Source: JACOTV01 sp964579395 (GTDB taxonomy: Bacteria > Patescibacteriota > Microgenomatia > UBA1406 > GWC2-37-13). From it: a stretch of 64,000 bases of DNA. The DNA lies in contig CAZOFT010000001.1 of the NCBI GenBank assembly GCA_964579395.1, forward strand, positions 186,001-250,000, read 5' to 3'. The notes below the pieces were generated by a model. That model had not been told where the DNA came from. It made no database searches and was given only the letters and a program-made list of their open reading frames with translations. The translations under genes and the position numbers were made by a program. Of the stretch, positions 49,895-58,322 are shown in pieces. The first letter of the stretch is position 1, and the number at the start of each line of letters is the position of its first letter.

Positions 49895-50826
49895 AACACA
49901 CAGCATACGCAGGCACAAACTGCATCGTCACCGGCGGTGCCGGATTCATCGGCCAAAATCTTGTCAAAGCGCTTTTGGAAAACGGAGCGAACGTATATGT
50001 TATTGATAACTTGTCCTACGGCGCAGTGCAAGAAGATATTCCTGAAGGTGCAGTATTTGTGCAGGCCGATGTGCGCGACCCACATGCGTTTGACACCCTT
50101 CCTGACAAAACATACGATTATCTGTTTCACCTTGCGGCACCCTCATCAAATGTCATCTTTCTTGACGAGTTGTCAGAAAGCATTGATGTGACCGTGACAG
50201 GATTTTTAAACACGATTCGCTATGCACAAGCCCATGACATCCGCTATGTGTATCCTTCAACCGGCAGTCTCTACAATGGCGTCAAACCGCCCCACACAGA
50301 AAAAGCGGTACTGAATCCGAATGTGCAAAACGAATATGCAAAAACCAAAATCGCACTCGAATACCTGGCTTCTATCTATGAAGACAAAGTAAACGCGATC
50401 GGTCTTCGCGTCCTGGCAGGATATGGACCAGGAGAGCTTCATAAAGGGAAGTTTCAAGGAGTAGTGTATGGATTTTGTCGCCAGATGTATGAAGGCAAAG
50501 CGCCTGAGATATGGGGTGATGGTGAGCAGCGCCGCGACTTTGTCTATATCGGTGACATCGTCAATGTCATGCTTACATTGGCCGTGGACTGCCCCGAGCG
50601 CATCATCAATATCGGCACCGGATCAGATATCAGCTTCAATGAACTCATTGATCTGATAAACAGCAAACTGGAAAAGCCCGTAAAACCGATTTACAAGTCC
50701 AAGCCGACAGTATACCTGGAGCGCACCACGGCAGACACCACATTGCTTCGTAAGTACTACAAAGAGCCGTTTACCCCGATCGAGCAAGGTGTGCAGGACG
50801 TGCTTGATTCGTTTAAAACCGGCTGA
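49891..50826 (+). CDS. NAD-dependent sugar epimerase/dehydratase
   Basis: A 311-residue extended SDR: NAD-binding TGGAGFIGQNL, FHLAAPSS, catalytic YPSTGSLYNG and Y-x3-K (NEYAKTKIALEYL), and C-terminal EQRRDFVYIGDIVNVM with NIGTGSDISFNELI. The family converts nucleotide-activated sugars (GalE, RmlB, UXS kinds). Which reaction cannot be said. It starts inside the stop codon of the preceding glycosyltransferase gene. Confidence 0.88.
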   Translation: MKHTAYAGTNCIVTGGAGFIGQNLVKALLENGANVYVIDNLSYGAVQEDIPEGAVFVQADVRDPHAFDTLPDKTYDYLFHLAAPSSNVIFLDELSESIDVTVTGFLNTIRYAQAHDIRYVYPSTGSLYNGVKPPHTEKAVLNPNVQNEYAKTKIALEYLASIYEDKVNAIGLRVLAGYGPGELHKGKFQGVVYGFCRQMYEGKAPEIWGDGEQRRDFVYIGDIVNVMLTLAVDCPERIINIGTGSDISFNELIDLINSKLEKPVKPIYKSKPTVYLERTTADTTLLRKYYKEPFTPIEQGVQDVLDSFKTG

Positions 50827-50836
50827 TACAACACTT

Positions 50837-51943
50837 ATGAATGTACCGTTTGTTGAGCTACATAGCCAATACGAAAGCATACGGCGCGACATTGATCGGG
50901 CGATTGCAGGCGTGCTGACAGACGGTATTTTTATAGGAGGCGAACGAGTTGACGCCTTCGAGCGCGAGTTTGCCGACTACACCGGCACCAAGCACTGTAT
51001 CGCCGTCAATTCAGGAACGGACGCATTGGTGTTGGGCACACGCGCACTTGAGCTTCCCAAAGGGGCAGAAATCATCATCCCGGCAAACACATTCTATGCC
51101 TCAGCCCTCTCTGCCACTGAAAACGGATTTACCCCGGTATTTGTTGATTGCGATGACGAGTACGGCATCTCGCTCACCGATCTGAAGAAAAAACTCACGA
51201 AAAAAACGGCGGCCGTATGTGTAGTGCACCTGTACGGACGTGCAGACAAATACGATGATATTCGCCGCATCGTGCACGAATATAACAAGTCAATCAAACT
51301 CTTTGAAGACGCAGCACAAGCACACGGTGCATACGCGGGCAAGCGTCGGGTCGGGACACTTGGTGATTTCGCTATCTTTTCCTTTTATCCGGCAAAAAAT
51401 CTCGGCGCGTATGGTGATGGGGGAGCAGTGACAACCGATAACAACTCTCTCGCAAAAAAGCTACGACTGCTGCATGAATACGGACAGACGAAAAAATATC
51501 ACCACGACACCCTTGGCGTCAACTCGCGCCTGGACACCATGCAAGCCGCAATCTTGTCGGTGAAGCTCAAAAAGCTGGATGAATGGATCAACGCGCGTCA
51601 GGCAATTGCCCACCAATACAGCACCCTCCTGCAAGACATTCCTGGCGTCACAACGCCTCCCGACACGGAAGATCGACCGGGCACATATCACCTCTATGTG
51701 ATCCGGCACAACAAACGAAATCAACTGCATGATTACCTCATGAGCCAAGGAATCAATACACAAATTCATTATCCGATTCCGCTCCATTTGCAGAAGGCAT
51801 TTGCCTATCTTGGCCATAAAAAAGGCGATTTTCCCAATGCTGAAGCATATGCAAAAACCATGCTTTCCTTGCCCATTTACCCTGAACTCACCCCCAAACA
51901 AGTCGAGTATGTGTGTCATCATATTCGTGCATTTTGTTGCTGA
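50837..51943 (+). CDS. DegT/DnrJ/EryC1-family sugar aminotransferase
   Basis: A 368-residue PLP enzyme. The start motif is NVPFVELHSQYESIRRDIDRAI; PLP binding is shown by FEDAAQAHGA and the Schiff-base Lys187 in FSFYPAKNLGAYGDGGA; the substrate loop MDTMQAAIL-like RLDTMQAAIL follows. It transfers an amino group to a keto sugar bound to a nucleotide. With the cupin gene at 52940 the pair resembles the FdtA/FdtB or QdtA/QdtB couple that makes 3-amino-3,6-dideoxyhexoses. The start at 50837 is the normal family start. Confidence 0.9.
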   Translation: MNVPFVELHSQYESIRRDIDRAIAGVLTDGIFIGGERVDAFEREFADYTGTKHCIAVNSGTDALVLGTRALELPKGAEIIIPANTFYASALSATENGFTPVFVDCDDEYGISLTDLKKKLTKKTAAVCVVHLYGRADKYDDIRRIVHEYNKSIKLFEDAAQAHGAYAGKRRVGTLGDFAIFSFYPAKNLGAYGDGGAVTTDNNSLAKKLRLLHEYGQTKKYHHDTLGVNSRLDTMQAAILSVKLKKLDEWINARQAIAHQYSTLLQDIPGVTTPPDTEDRPGTYHLYVIRHNKRNQLHDYLMSQGINTQIHYPIPLHLQKAFAYLGHKKGDFPNAEAYAKTMLSLPIYPELTPKQVEYVCHHIRAFCC

Positions 51944-51952
51944 TATCCGCCT

Positions 51953-52936
51953 ATGTTTGTGACCGTGTTTATCCCGACAGGCAATCGCGCCCAAAGCCTT
52001 GCCCGCACGCTTCGCTCCCTCAAAGACCAACGATACAACCGTTTTGAAATAATCGTAGTAGACTACCGCTCAACCGATGACACGCCGCAAGTCGTAAAAA
52101 AAATGAGCTCCAAGCTCACCATCCGCCTGATTGCACAAAAAGAGAAAGGGCTGGCAAAGGCTGCAAACTTGGCGCTTCAGAAGGCAAAAGGCGATATATT
52201 TATCCGCACCGATGATGACGTGGTGATGAAGCCCGGGTGGCTTGAAGCGATTGTGCAAACGTTTGAGAAAGACTCGCAAGTAGGGGGCGTGACCGGGCCG
52301 ACCATCATCCCGAAAGCATATCGTGACAACCGGGACCTGTTTGCCTATGAGGACAAATTCCGCCACGGCCCCTGGTACTGGCGACTGGTCGGATACCTCT
52401 ACCTGCATGTGTTTATGGAAGGCCGTCCGTACGCGGTGAGTGAGTGGTTTGACTCCGGAGCGTTTGGACTGGGATCCAATTTTGAATCAGCCAGGCGTGA
52501 AAAGATGCACGAAATCACCAACCTGGAAGCGTGTAATTTTTCAGTCCGCACAAAACTGCTGCGACAAGTCGGTGGGTTTGATGAAGAGTATTCCGGAGTG
52601 GGGGAATATCATGAAGCTGATGCCGCATTCAAGATTAAGCACCTTGGATACACACTCATGTTTCAGCCTAAAGCAGAGCTGAATCACCTTCCGTCACAAG
52701 ATGGGTTTTTTGCAGATCGCCCCGCCAGCTATCCGCGTATGGTGAATTTTATCGTCTTTTACCTGCGCCATATCAAAATCAATTCTTGGAGGAAATTGAC
52801 ACGCTTTTTCCTCTATATCACCTTTCAAAATTGCTATTATATATACACAGCCATAGCAACCAGACAGCTTGCTCAACTCGGGGCAATTCCCGGCACCATA
52901 GCGGGATTTGTGGTATATTTTCAGCGGAAAAAATAA
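51953..52936 (+). CDS. GT2 glycosyltransferase
   Basis: A 327-residue GT-A enzyme beginning MFVTVFIPTGNRAQSLARTLRSLKDQ. The metal-binding site is IFIRTDDDVVMKPGWLE (TDDD), and the acceptor region shows NLEACNFSVRTKLLRQVGGFDEEYSGVGEYHEADAAFKI. Hydrophobic residues near the C-terminus suggest membrane contact. It lies in the operon 9 nt after the aminotransferase gene. Confidence 0.88.
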   Translation: MFVTVFIPTGNRAQSLARTLRSLKDQRYNRFEIIVVDYRSTDDTPQVVKKMSSKLTIRLIAQKEKGLAKAANLALQKAKGDIFIRTDDDVVMKPGWLEAIVQTFEKDSQVGGVTGPTIIPKAYRDNRDLFAYEDKFRHGPWYWRLVGYLYLHVFMEGRPYAVSEWFDSGAFGLGSNFESARREKMHEITNLEACNFSVRTKLLRQVGGFDEEYSGVGEYHEADAAFKIKHLGYTLMFQPKAELNHLPSQDGFFADRPASYPRMVNFIVFYLRHIKINSWRKLTRFFLYITFQNCYYIYTAIATRQLAQLGAIPGTIAGFVVYFQRKK

Positions 52937-52939
52937 CCT

Positions 52940-53344
52940 ATGGATTATAAAGTCACCACATTCAAACGGATCAAAGACAAACGCGGAGGACTCATCGTGT
53001 TTCTTCGCGAATCAGAGCTTGATGACGCGAAAAAACGATTCGGTCAGATTTATTTTGTGACGTTTAACAAAAAAGGGGTGGTGCGAGGTAATCACTATCA
53101 TAAAAAATGGCACGAATGGTTTGGGGTCGTAACAGGGCGCGTAAAAGTAGTGCTTGAGGATGTGCGCACCGGCGAGCGAGATGAGCTTGTGTTAAGCGCC
53201 GCCAAAGACCGCTATGTCCGACTCGAAACCGGCCCCTACGTCGCGCATGCGATAATCAGCCTCACCAACACTGCGTCGCTTCTGAGCTATGCAGACAATG
53301 AATGGAAGGATCAATCAGATACCCATTTTCATAAGCTGTTATGA
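52940..53344 (+). CDS. WxcM/FdtA-like cupin, probable sugar 3,4-ketoisomerase
   Basis: A 134-residue single-domain cupin: KRIKDKRGGLIVF at the start, and GVVRGNHYHKKWHEWFGVVTGRVKVVLEDV, in which R-G-N-H-x-H is the metal/catalytic histidine motif of the FdtA/QdtA/WxcM family. The enzyme moves the keto group of dTDP-4-keto-6-deoxyglucose from C4 to C3. The downstream-acting aminotransferase at 50837 fits. It overlaps the ATP-grasp gene by 4 bp. Confidence 0.85.
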   Translation: MDYKVTTFKRIKDKRGGLIVFLRESELDDAKKRFGQIYFVTFNKKGVVRGNHYHKKWHEWFGVVTGRVKVVLEDVRTGERDELVLSAAKDRYVRLETGPYVAHAIISLTNTASLLSYADNEWKDQSDTHFHKLL

Positions 53345-54330
53345 GTCGTCGGGTACTCATCACCTCAGCCGGCTCAACCACTGCACTCAGCGTCGCCAAA
53401 GCGCTTCGCACTGAAAATCCGAAAGCATCGCTTGTCGGAACCGATATCTATCCTGCGCGCGAACTTCCCAGCCATGCGTATATCGATACCGTTGAAACTA
53501 TCGCACCATACACCGATGCCAATTACATCAACCAACTGACTGATGTGTGTCGCCGCCACACCATAACTCATCTGATTCCGATTCTGGATCAGGAAGTAGA
53601 GAAGATAGCCAAGCACCGTGATGCATTTGAAGCCATAGGTATCACCGTGTGCACGGGGTCGTATGAAAGCATCAAACGCTGCAATGATAAGTACGCCACG
53701 ATTCAGACGCTTCAAAAAGCAGGCGTTGCCGTTGCGCCGGCCTATCTGCCGGGCGACACGATCCCAGAGTATTCAGGCTATTTCATAAAACCACGACGTG
53801 GGGTCAGCAGCAATGATTGCTACCGGGTGTCTAACAAAGAAGACATTACCCGGTTTTGTGAGCGCGTGGAAGATCCTATGATTCAACAGGAGCTCAAAGG
53901 TGCGTTTCATGTACTGGATGTAGTGGCAGATCAAGAACACACCGTCACGGCACTTACCGCGCGACATGAAACGCAATCAAAAGCCGGAGTCGGTACAAAA
54001 GCAGTAACAGTGGATCCTGCGCCGTTTGCTTCGTTTGCACAGTCTATAGTCTCGGCATGCGCCGTGACCGGCTGCTGTAATATTGAGCTGTTTGTTGATG
54101 GAGATCTATTGCAGTTTGTCGAAATAAACCCGCGCCCCTCAGCCGGCTGCATCCTGTCTGCTGTTGCTGGGACAAACACCATCGCTATCATGCTTGATAT
54201 GATTGACCACAACCAACAAGAAAATAGCAGTCTGCCGTACAAAGCCGGTATCAGTATGGCTCGATTCTGGCAGGAAACGTACCATGATGGTACACTGGTA
54301 ATTCCAAATCCCTATGACACTACGCGGTAA
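53341..54330 (+). CDS. ATP-grasp enzyme
   Basis: A 329-residue ATP-grasp protein: N-terminal pre-ATP domain (VLITSAGSTTALSVAKALR), ATP-grasp core with FIKPRRGVSSNDCYRV, MIQQELKG and the magnesium-binding end FVEINPRPSAGCILS. It is related to carbamoyl-phosphate synthase-type and PylC-type ligases that couple a carboxylate to an amine. In glycan loci such enzymes attach amino acids to amino sugars, which is a plausible role here. It overlaps both neighbours (4 and 17 bp). Confidence 0.85.
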   Translation: MSRRVLITSAGSTTALSVAKALRTENPKASLVGTDIYPARELPSHAYIDTVETIAPYTDANYINQLTDVCRRHTITHLIPILDQEVEKIAKHRDAFEAIGITVCTGSYESIKRCNDKYATIQTLQKAGVAVAPAYLPGDTIPEYSGYFIKPRRGVSSNDCYRVSNKEDITRFCERVEDPMIQQELKGAFHVLDVVADQEHTVTALTARHETQSKAGVGTKAVTVDPAPFASFAQSIVSACAVTGCCNIELFVDGDLLQFVEINPRPSAGCILSAVAGTNTIAIMLDMIDHNQQENSSLPYKAGISMARFWQETYHDGTLVIPNPYDTTR

Positions 54331-55207
54331 AACCATTCTCATGACCGGGGCGACTGGCTTAGTCGGCACACCCACTGTCGACGCGCTTCGTGCCGCCGGT
54401 GCTTCTGTCACTGTCTTATCAAGACGCCCACCAAAACAAGCTGACGGCGTGACACATATCCCGTATGACTTGGCTCATCCGCCCGAAATTGATATTCCCG
54501 CATATGACGCAATTGTGTACGCTGCAGCCTCGATCCCCACAGGCGGACTGCAAAAAGAGTCGCAGATGCAGGCATTTGACAATACACTTGTGCCGTTTGT
54601 CCGGTTTCTTGATCGCTTCGGAGAAAAAGCGCAAAAAATAGTCTTTACAAGTACCATCGACATATATGGGCGCCCAACTGAAGCAGAGTTTGACGAATCG
54701 CATCCCACTGATCCCCAGACGCCGTATGCGCTCGCCAAGCGTATGAGTGAGGAATATCTTCGGTATTTTGCCGCAAAGCATGAGATAGACACTACTATCC
54801 TGCGTTTTTCCCAAGTGTACGGACACAATGAGCCAAAAGTGCGGGTGATCCCGTATCTTCTGGATGCACTTATGCATGACAAACCCTTTCAATTGTGGGG
54901 CAGCGACCAGAATAAACGACGATTTTTATATGCCGACGATGCAGCGGACTCGATCACCAAAGCACTTGAAGGCACGCCCGGCACGTATCAAATCGCCGGC
55001 GACGACACAATTTCAATCCGTGCGTTAATCACGCTCATGGAAGAGATTTCCGGCAAAACGCTGACAATCGAACACAAACAGGCAGACGCTGCGCAAGCAG
55101 ATCTGCTACCATCAAATACACATGCGCAAAAAGTGCTGAACTGGCACCCGGCCCACACCATGCACGAAGGCATGTCAGAAGTTATCACATCCTATGAAAA
55201 ACACTGA
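54314..55207 (+). CDS. NAD(P)-dependent epimerase/dehydratase
   Basis: A 297-residue extended SDR: ILMTGATGLVGTPTVDALR (NAD(P) loop), FTSTIDIYG and the active-site Tyr/Lys in TPYALAKRMSEEYL, with LYADDAADSITKAL near the end. It acts on a nucleotide sugar. It is distinct from the epimerase at 49891. The start overlaps the ATP-grasp gene by 17 bp and the end overlaps the class III aminotransferase gene by 14 bp. Confidence 0.87.
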   Translation: MTLRGKTILMTGATGLVGTPTVDALRAAGASVTVLSRRPPKQADGVTHIPYDLAHPPEIDIPAYDAIVYAAASIPTGGLQKESQMQAFDNTLVPFVRFLDRFGEKAQKIVFTSTIDIYGRPTEAEFDESHPTDPQTPYALAKRMSEEYLRYFAAKHEIDTTILRFSQVYGHNEPKVRVIPYLLDALMHDKPFQLWGSDQNKRRFLYADDAADSITKALEGTPGTYQIAGDDTISIRALITLMEEISGKTLTIEHKQADAAQADLLPSNTHAQKVLNWHPAHTMHEGMSEVITSYEKH

Positions 55208-56456
55208 CCTCACAAAACAATACGAACCGTACATATTGCAAATCGCTCCATTTCGCGACCCGATCATAATGCGTGGAAGCGGAAATGATGTGTGGGACGT
55301 GGAGGGAAACAAGTACTTGGACATGATGTCCGGACAGTTTTGTCTGGCCTTCGGACACAGCTATACACCTTTTGTGGAGGCAATGCATACACAGATGAAC
55401 GAGCTCACCCACACAAACACGCTTTCACTTACCAAGATTACCCTTGAGGCCATGAAAGAACTTGCCTCAGTCACGCATCCGACTCTCAATAAAAGCATCC
55501 TGCTCTCAACCGGTGCGGAGGCAGTAGAATGTGCACTGCGCTATGCCAAATTTGCCACCGGCAAAAACGGTATTGTCAGCATTCGTGACGGATATCACGG
55601 ACTCACTCTGGAAACACAAAGCATCTCAAGTGGCGGTCAATACGCAGCGCCCAAGACACCAGAAACATACTCGATTGAAACCCCAGACTGGGACAGAAAG
55701 GGGGATGGTATGAAAAAAGAGGAGTATTACGATATGGTGCTTGAGAAAGCAGACGATTACCTAAAACAGTACGAAGGAACGATCGCTGCATTTGTCGCCG
55801 AGCCGGTCATATCTGTCGGCGGCATGATTTACCCTGATTCGTATTATTTTGTCGGGTTGAAAAAACTGGCGGAAAAACATAATGCCCTTTTTATTTTTGA
55901 CGAGTGCCAAACCGGACTGGGAAGAGCGGGGAGTTGGTTTGCATACGAAGACGCGGGTGTTGTGCCGGATATATTGGTGCTGGCTAAAATTGCCGGAAAC
56001 GGCATGGCGGTCTCGGCAGTTGTTGTGACAGACGATCTGGCCAAGCAAATTGAGCACAAGCTCATCCACTTCAGCTCACATCAAAACGATCCATTCTCAG
56101 CCGCCGCCTTGTATTTTGTCATTACCCACATGAAGCAAAATGACACCCTTACCCACATACAAACAGTCGGAAACTACCTCGTTGACACTTTGAAAACACT
56201 TGCAAAGACACAGCCACTCATTGAAAACCCACGAGGGCGCGGGCTCATGATCGGTTTTGATTTGCCGGATGAGCTTTTCAGCAAAACGCGTAATCCCGGC
56301 CAGGAACTCATCAGTGAAATGGAAAAAAGGGGAGTCATCATACAAGCCATACGACAGGGGAGAACGGTGCGCATTCTTCCCAGCTTTATTACCACAACAA
56401 CACATGTTGACACCTTCATTCAAACACTCACCCAAAGCCTTACTGCTATTTCATAA
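55194..56456 (+). CDS. Class III aminotransferase
   Basis: A 420-residue PLP enzyme of the ornithine/GABA/diaminobutyrate type: GNDVWDVEGNKYLDMMSGQF, STGAEAVECALRYAKFATGK, FDECQTGLGRAGSWFAYED and the Schiff-base Lys265 in LVLAKIAGNGM, plus GRGLMIGFDL. It moves an amino group between an amino acid (omega position) or amino sugar and a keto acid. Its place in a glycan operon suggests supply of an unusual amino component, perhaps for the ATP-grasp ligase next door. Confidence 0.9.
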   Translation: MKNTDLTKQYEPYILQIAPFRDPIIMRGSGNDVWDVEGNKYLDMMSGQFCLAFGHSYTPFVEAMHTQMNELTHTNTLSLTKITLEAMKELASVTHPTLNKSILLSTGAEAVECALRYAKFATGKNGIVSIRDGYHGLTLETQSISSGGQYAAPKTPETYSIETPDWDRKGDGMKKEEYYDMVLEKADDYLKQYEGTIAAFVAEPVISVGGMIYPDSYYFVGLKKLAEKHNALFIFDECQTGLGRAGSWFAYEDAGVVPDILVLAKIAGNGMAVSAVVVTDDLAKQIEHKLIHFSSHQNDPFSAAALYFVITHMKQNDTLTHIQTVGNYLVDTLKTLAKTQPLIENPRGRGLMIGFDLPDELFSKTRNPGQELISEMEKRGVIIQAIRQGRTVRILPSFITTTTHVDTFIQTLTQSLTAIS

Positions 56457-56466
56457 GACATTACGC

Positions 56467-57408
56467 ATGAGAAAAAAAGTAGCCATCGTCATGGCCGTAT
56501 ACAACCGCACAACTGCACTCAAACGATGTATCGAAGCACTGCAAAAAAATGACAATACGCTTTTTGATCTGTATTTAGTCGACAATGGCTCCTCAGAAGA
56601 CGTGGCAGCTGTTGCCAAACAATACAAACTGCAATACGTGCGCCTTGCACAAAACAAGTATGTGTCATATGCGGTAAACTATGGGTTTGTGCATTTTAAG
56701 ATCGCAAAATCCTATCCGTATGCGATGTTTATGGGAAGCGATGTATATGCTGATGAGACTCTTCTGAAAGACTTGGTAAAAACCATGGAGTCCGATGCGA
56801 CAATCGGTGTGACCGGCCCAACCCATTACGAATGGGGATCTAATACACCGCTCACATCGGGCCTGTCGATTCACCGCATCAGCAGTCTTTTAATAAATAC
56901 ATTAAGCCCTCAGGATCAAAAGCCGATCAATCATTTTCACAGTTTGTACCTGGTGCGAAGCAAGGCATTTGAAGAAATCGGCATGTATGACGCAGTACTC
57001 TATCCGATGATTTATGAAGAGCCGGATTTGGGAGAGCGCATGATTCGACATGGATACACAATCAAGCCCACATTCAAAGCTGCAATCTGGCACCCCATCG
57101 GAGCGGGGAAACCCATTCAAAAACTGAAGCAGCAAAAAACACCCAAAGAACGCCTGTACAACAATCGCCCCAAAGCATATCTCTTTTTTAGAAACCGCAT
57201 TTTGTATATGAGCACCTACTCATCATTTTGGCAATTTCTTCTCTTTGCCCTTTGCATCAATCCACTTATTTTTGTGTATTACATTCCCAGTATCGAACCG
57301 AAGTATGTACCTATTGCGCTGGTTGGCATCTATGACGGATTTGTGTTTGCAATTACTCACAGTCACGACTATATTTCTCAAAGAAACAAAGCAGTTTTAT
57401 CTATATAA
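56467..57408 (+). CDS. GT2 glycosyltransferase, rhamnosyltransferase-like
   Basis: A 313-residue GT-A enzyme: VAIVMAVYNRTTALKRCIEAL, FDLYLVDNGSSEDVAAVA, YAMFMGSDVYADETLLKDLV and YPMIYEEPDLGERMIRHGY, the last being the acceptor motif of rhamnosyltransferase-like GT2 proteins, then hydrophobic C-terminal segments. The start at 56467 (MRKKVAIVM) is the normal one; a longer frame lies inside the previous gene. Confidence 0.87.
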   Translation: MRKKVAIVMAVYNRTTALKRCIEALQKNDNTLFDLYLVDNGSSEDVAAVAKQYKLQYVRLAQNKYVSYAVNYGFVHFKIAKSYPYAMFMGSDVYADETLLKDLVKTMESDATIGVTGPTHYEWGSNTPLTSGLSIHRISSLLINTLSPQDQKPINHFHSLYLVRSKAFEEIGMYDAVLYPMIYEEPDLGERMIRHGYTIKPTFKAAIWHPIGAGKPIQKLKQQKTPKERLYNNRPKAYLFFRNRILYMSTYSSFWQFLLFALCINPLIFVYYIPSIEPKYVPIALVGIYDGFVFAITHSHDYISQRNKAVLSI

Positions 57409-57428
57409 TTACTAACTGAGCCTCATGT

Positions 57429-58217
57429 ATGAAAACAAAACCAATCACACTCTCTGACTTTAAAGGTCACCCACACCCTGCATCCAAACTCTTTCGATTT
57501 ATAGAACTGCAAACCGTTTACGAACGCACGAAAGGAAAATCATTTAAAGGACCATCGATGGATCTGGGAGGTGGAGACGGATATTTGAGCTCCATATTGT
57601 TTGATAAGCCGTTTGACTACAATGTCGACAACGGTGAAGCAAATGACTTGCACATTGCGATTGAAAAAAAACGATACAAAAAAGTGCTTGTGGAAAGTGC
57701 CGAACACATGTCGCTCAAAGACGATTCACTCAACTTTGTATTCAGTAATTCTGTGGTCGAACATATTCCTGATATTGAAGCAGTCTTGTCTGAAGTATCA
57801 CGAACCCTCAAAAAAGATGGTGTATTTGTGTTTACCTCGCCGAGTGATAAATTCAAAAAATATTTGTACGTGTCACATCTGCTGTCATCGGTCGGACTCA
57901 CAAAACTTGCACAAAAATATGAGGATAAACGAAACAAAATGCTCAATCACTACCATACGTATTCACACACAAAATGGACAAAACTCCTGAAAAAACATGG
58001 ACTCATCATAAAAGAATATGCGTACTACATCGATCATGAGACAGCACTGTTGTGGGATAAAATCGCCATAGAGACACGTATCCGATCACTGTGGGACAAA
58101 GACGCTGAAAAACATATGTACAAAAAATACCGAAAACAAATTCTTGAGCGCTGTAAATACGATCATGCAGAAGACGATCGCGGTGCCAGCTTGTATATCT
58201 ACGCCGTCAAAAAATAA
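57429..58217 (+). CDS. SAM-dependent methyltransferase, class I
   Basis: A 262-residue protein with the class I signature: MDLGGGDGYLSSILF (SAM-binding glycine loop), an acidic strand region, AEHMSLKDDSLNFVFSNSVVEHIPDIEAVLSEVSRTLKKDGVFVFTSP (post-motifs typical of small-molecule methyltransferases, Methyltransf_11). The second half is helical and Lys/Tyr-rich. It probably methylates a sugar or lipid intermediate. It ends the tight gene string that began at 48899. Confidence 0.88.
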   Translation: MKTKPITLSDFKGHPHPASKLFRFIELQTVYERTKGKSFKGPSMDLGGGDGYLSSILFDKPFDYNVDNGEANDLHIAIEKKRYKKVLVESAEHMSLKDDSLNFVFSNSVVEHIPDIEAVLSEVSRTLKKDGVFVFTSPSDKFKKYLYVSHLLSSVGLTKLAQKYEDKRNKMLNHYHTYSHTKWTKLLKKHGLIIKEYAYYIDHETALLWDKIAIETRIRSLWDKDAEKHMYKKYRKQILERCKYDHAEDDRGASLYIYAVKK

Positions 58218-58308
58218 TACCCACTAGGAGATGGCTCTCTAGCCTGGTGAGAATAGTGCCAATTCCTATAAGATCGTAAAAAAGCCCCGCTTTCTCAATG
58301 AAGTGTAG

Positions 58309-58314
58309 TACTAT
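58309..58314 (+). promoter_or_regulatory. -10 box of the 828-aa membrane protein gene
   Basis: TACTAT, 8 nt before the ATG at 58323. Confidence 0.4.
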
Positions 58315-58322
58315 TGATAGAC

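Noticed and set aside
58217..58322. GCCCCGC stretch near 58284 as a fifth copy of the leader terminator
   Set aside because: The stem partner is missing (no GCGGGG follows), so no hairpin forms.
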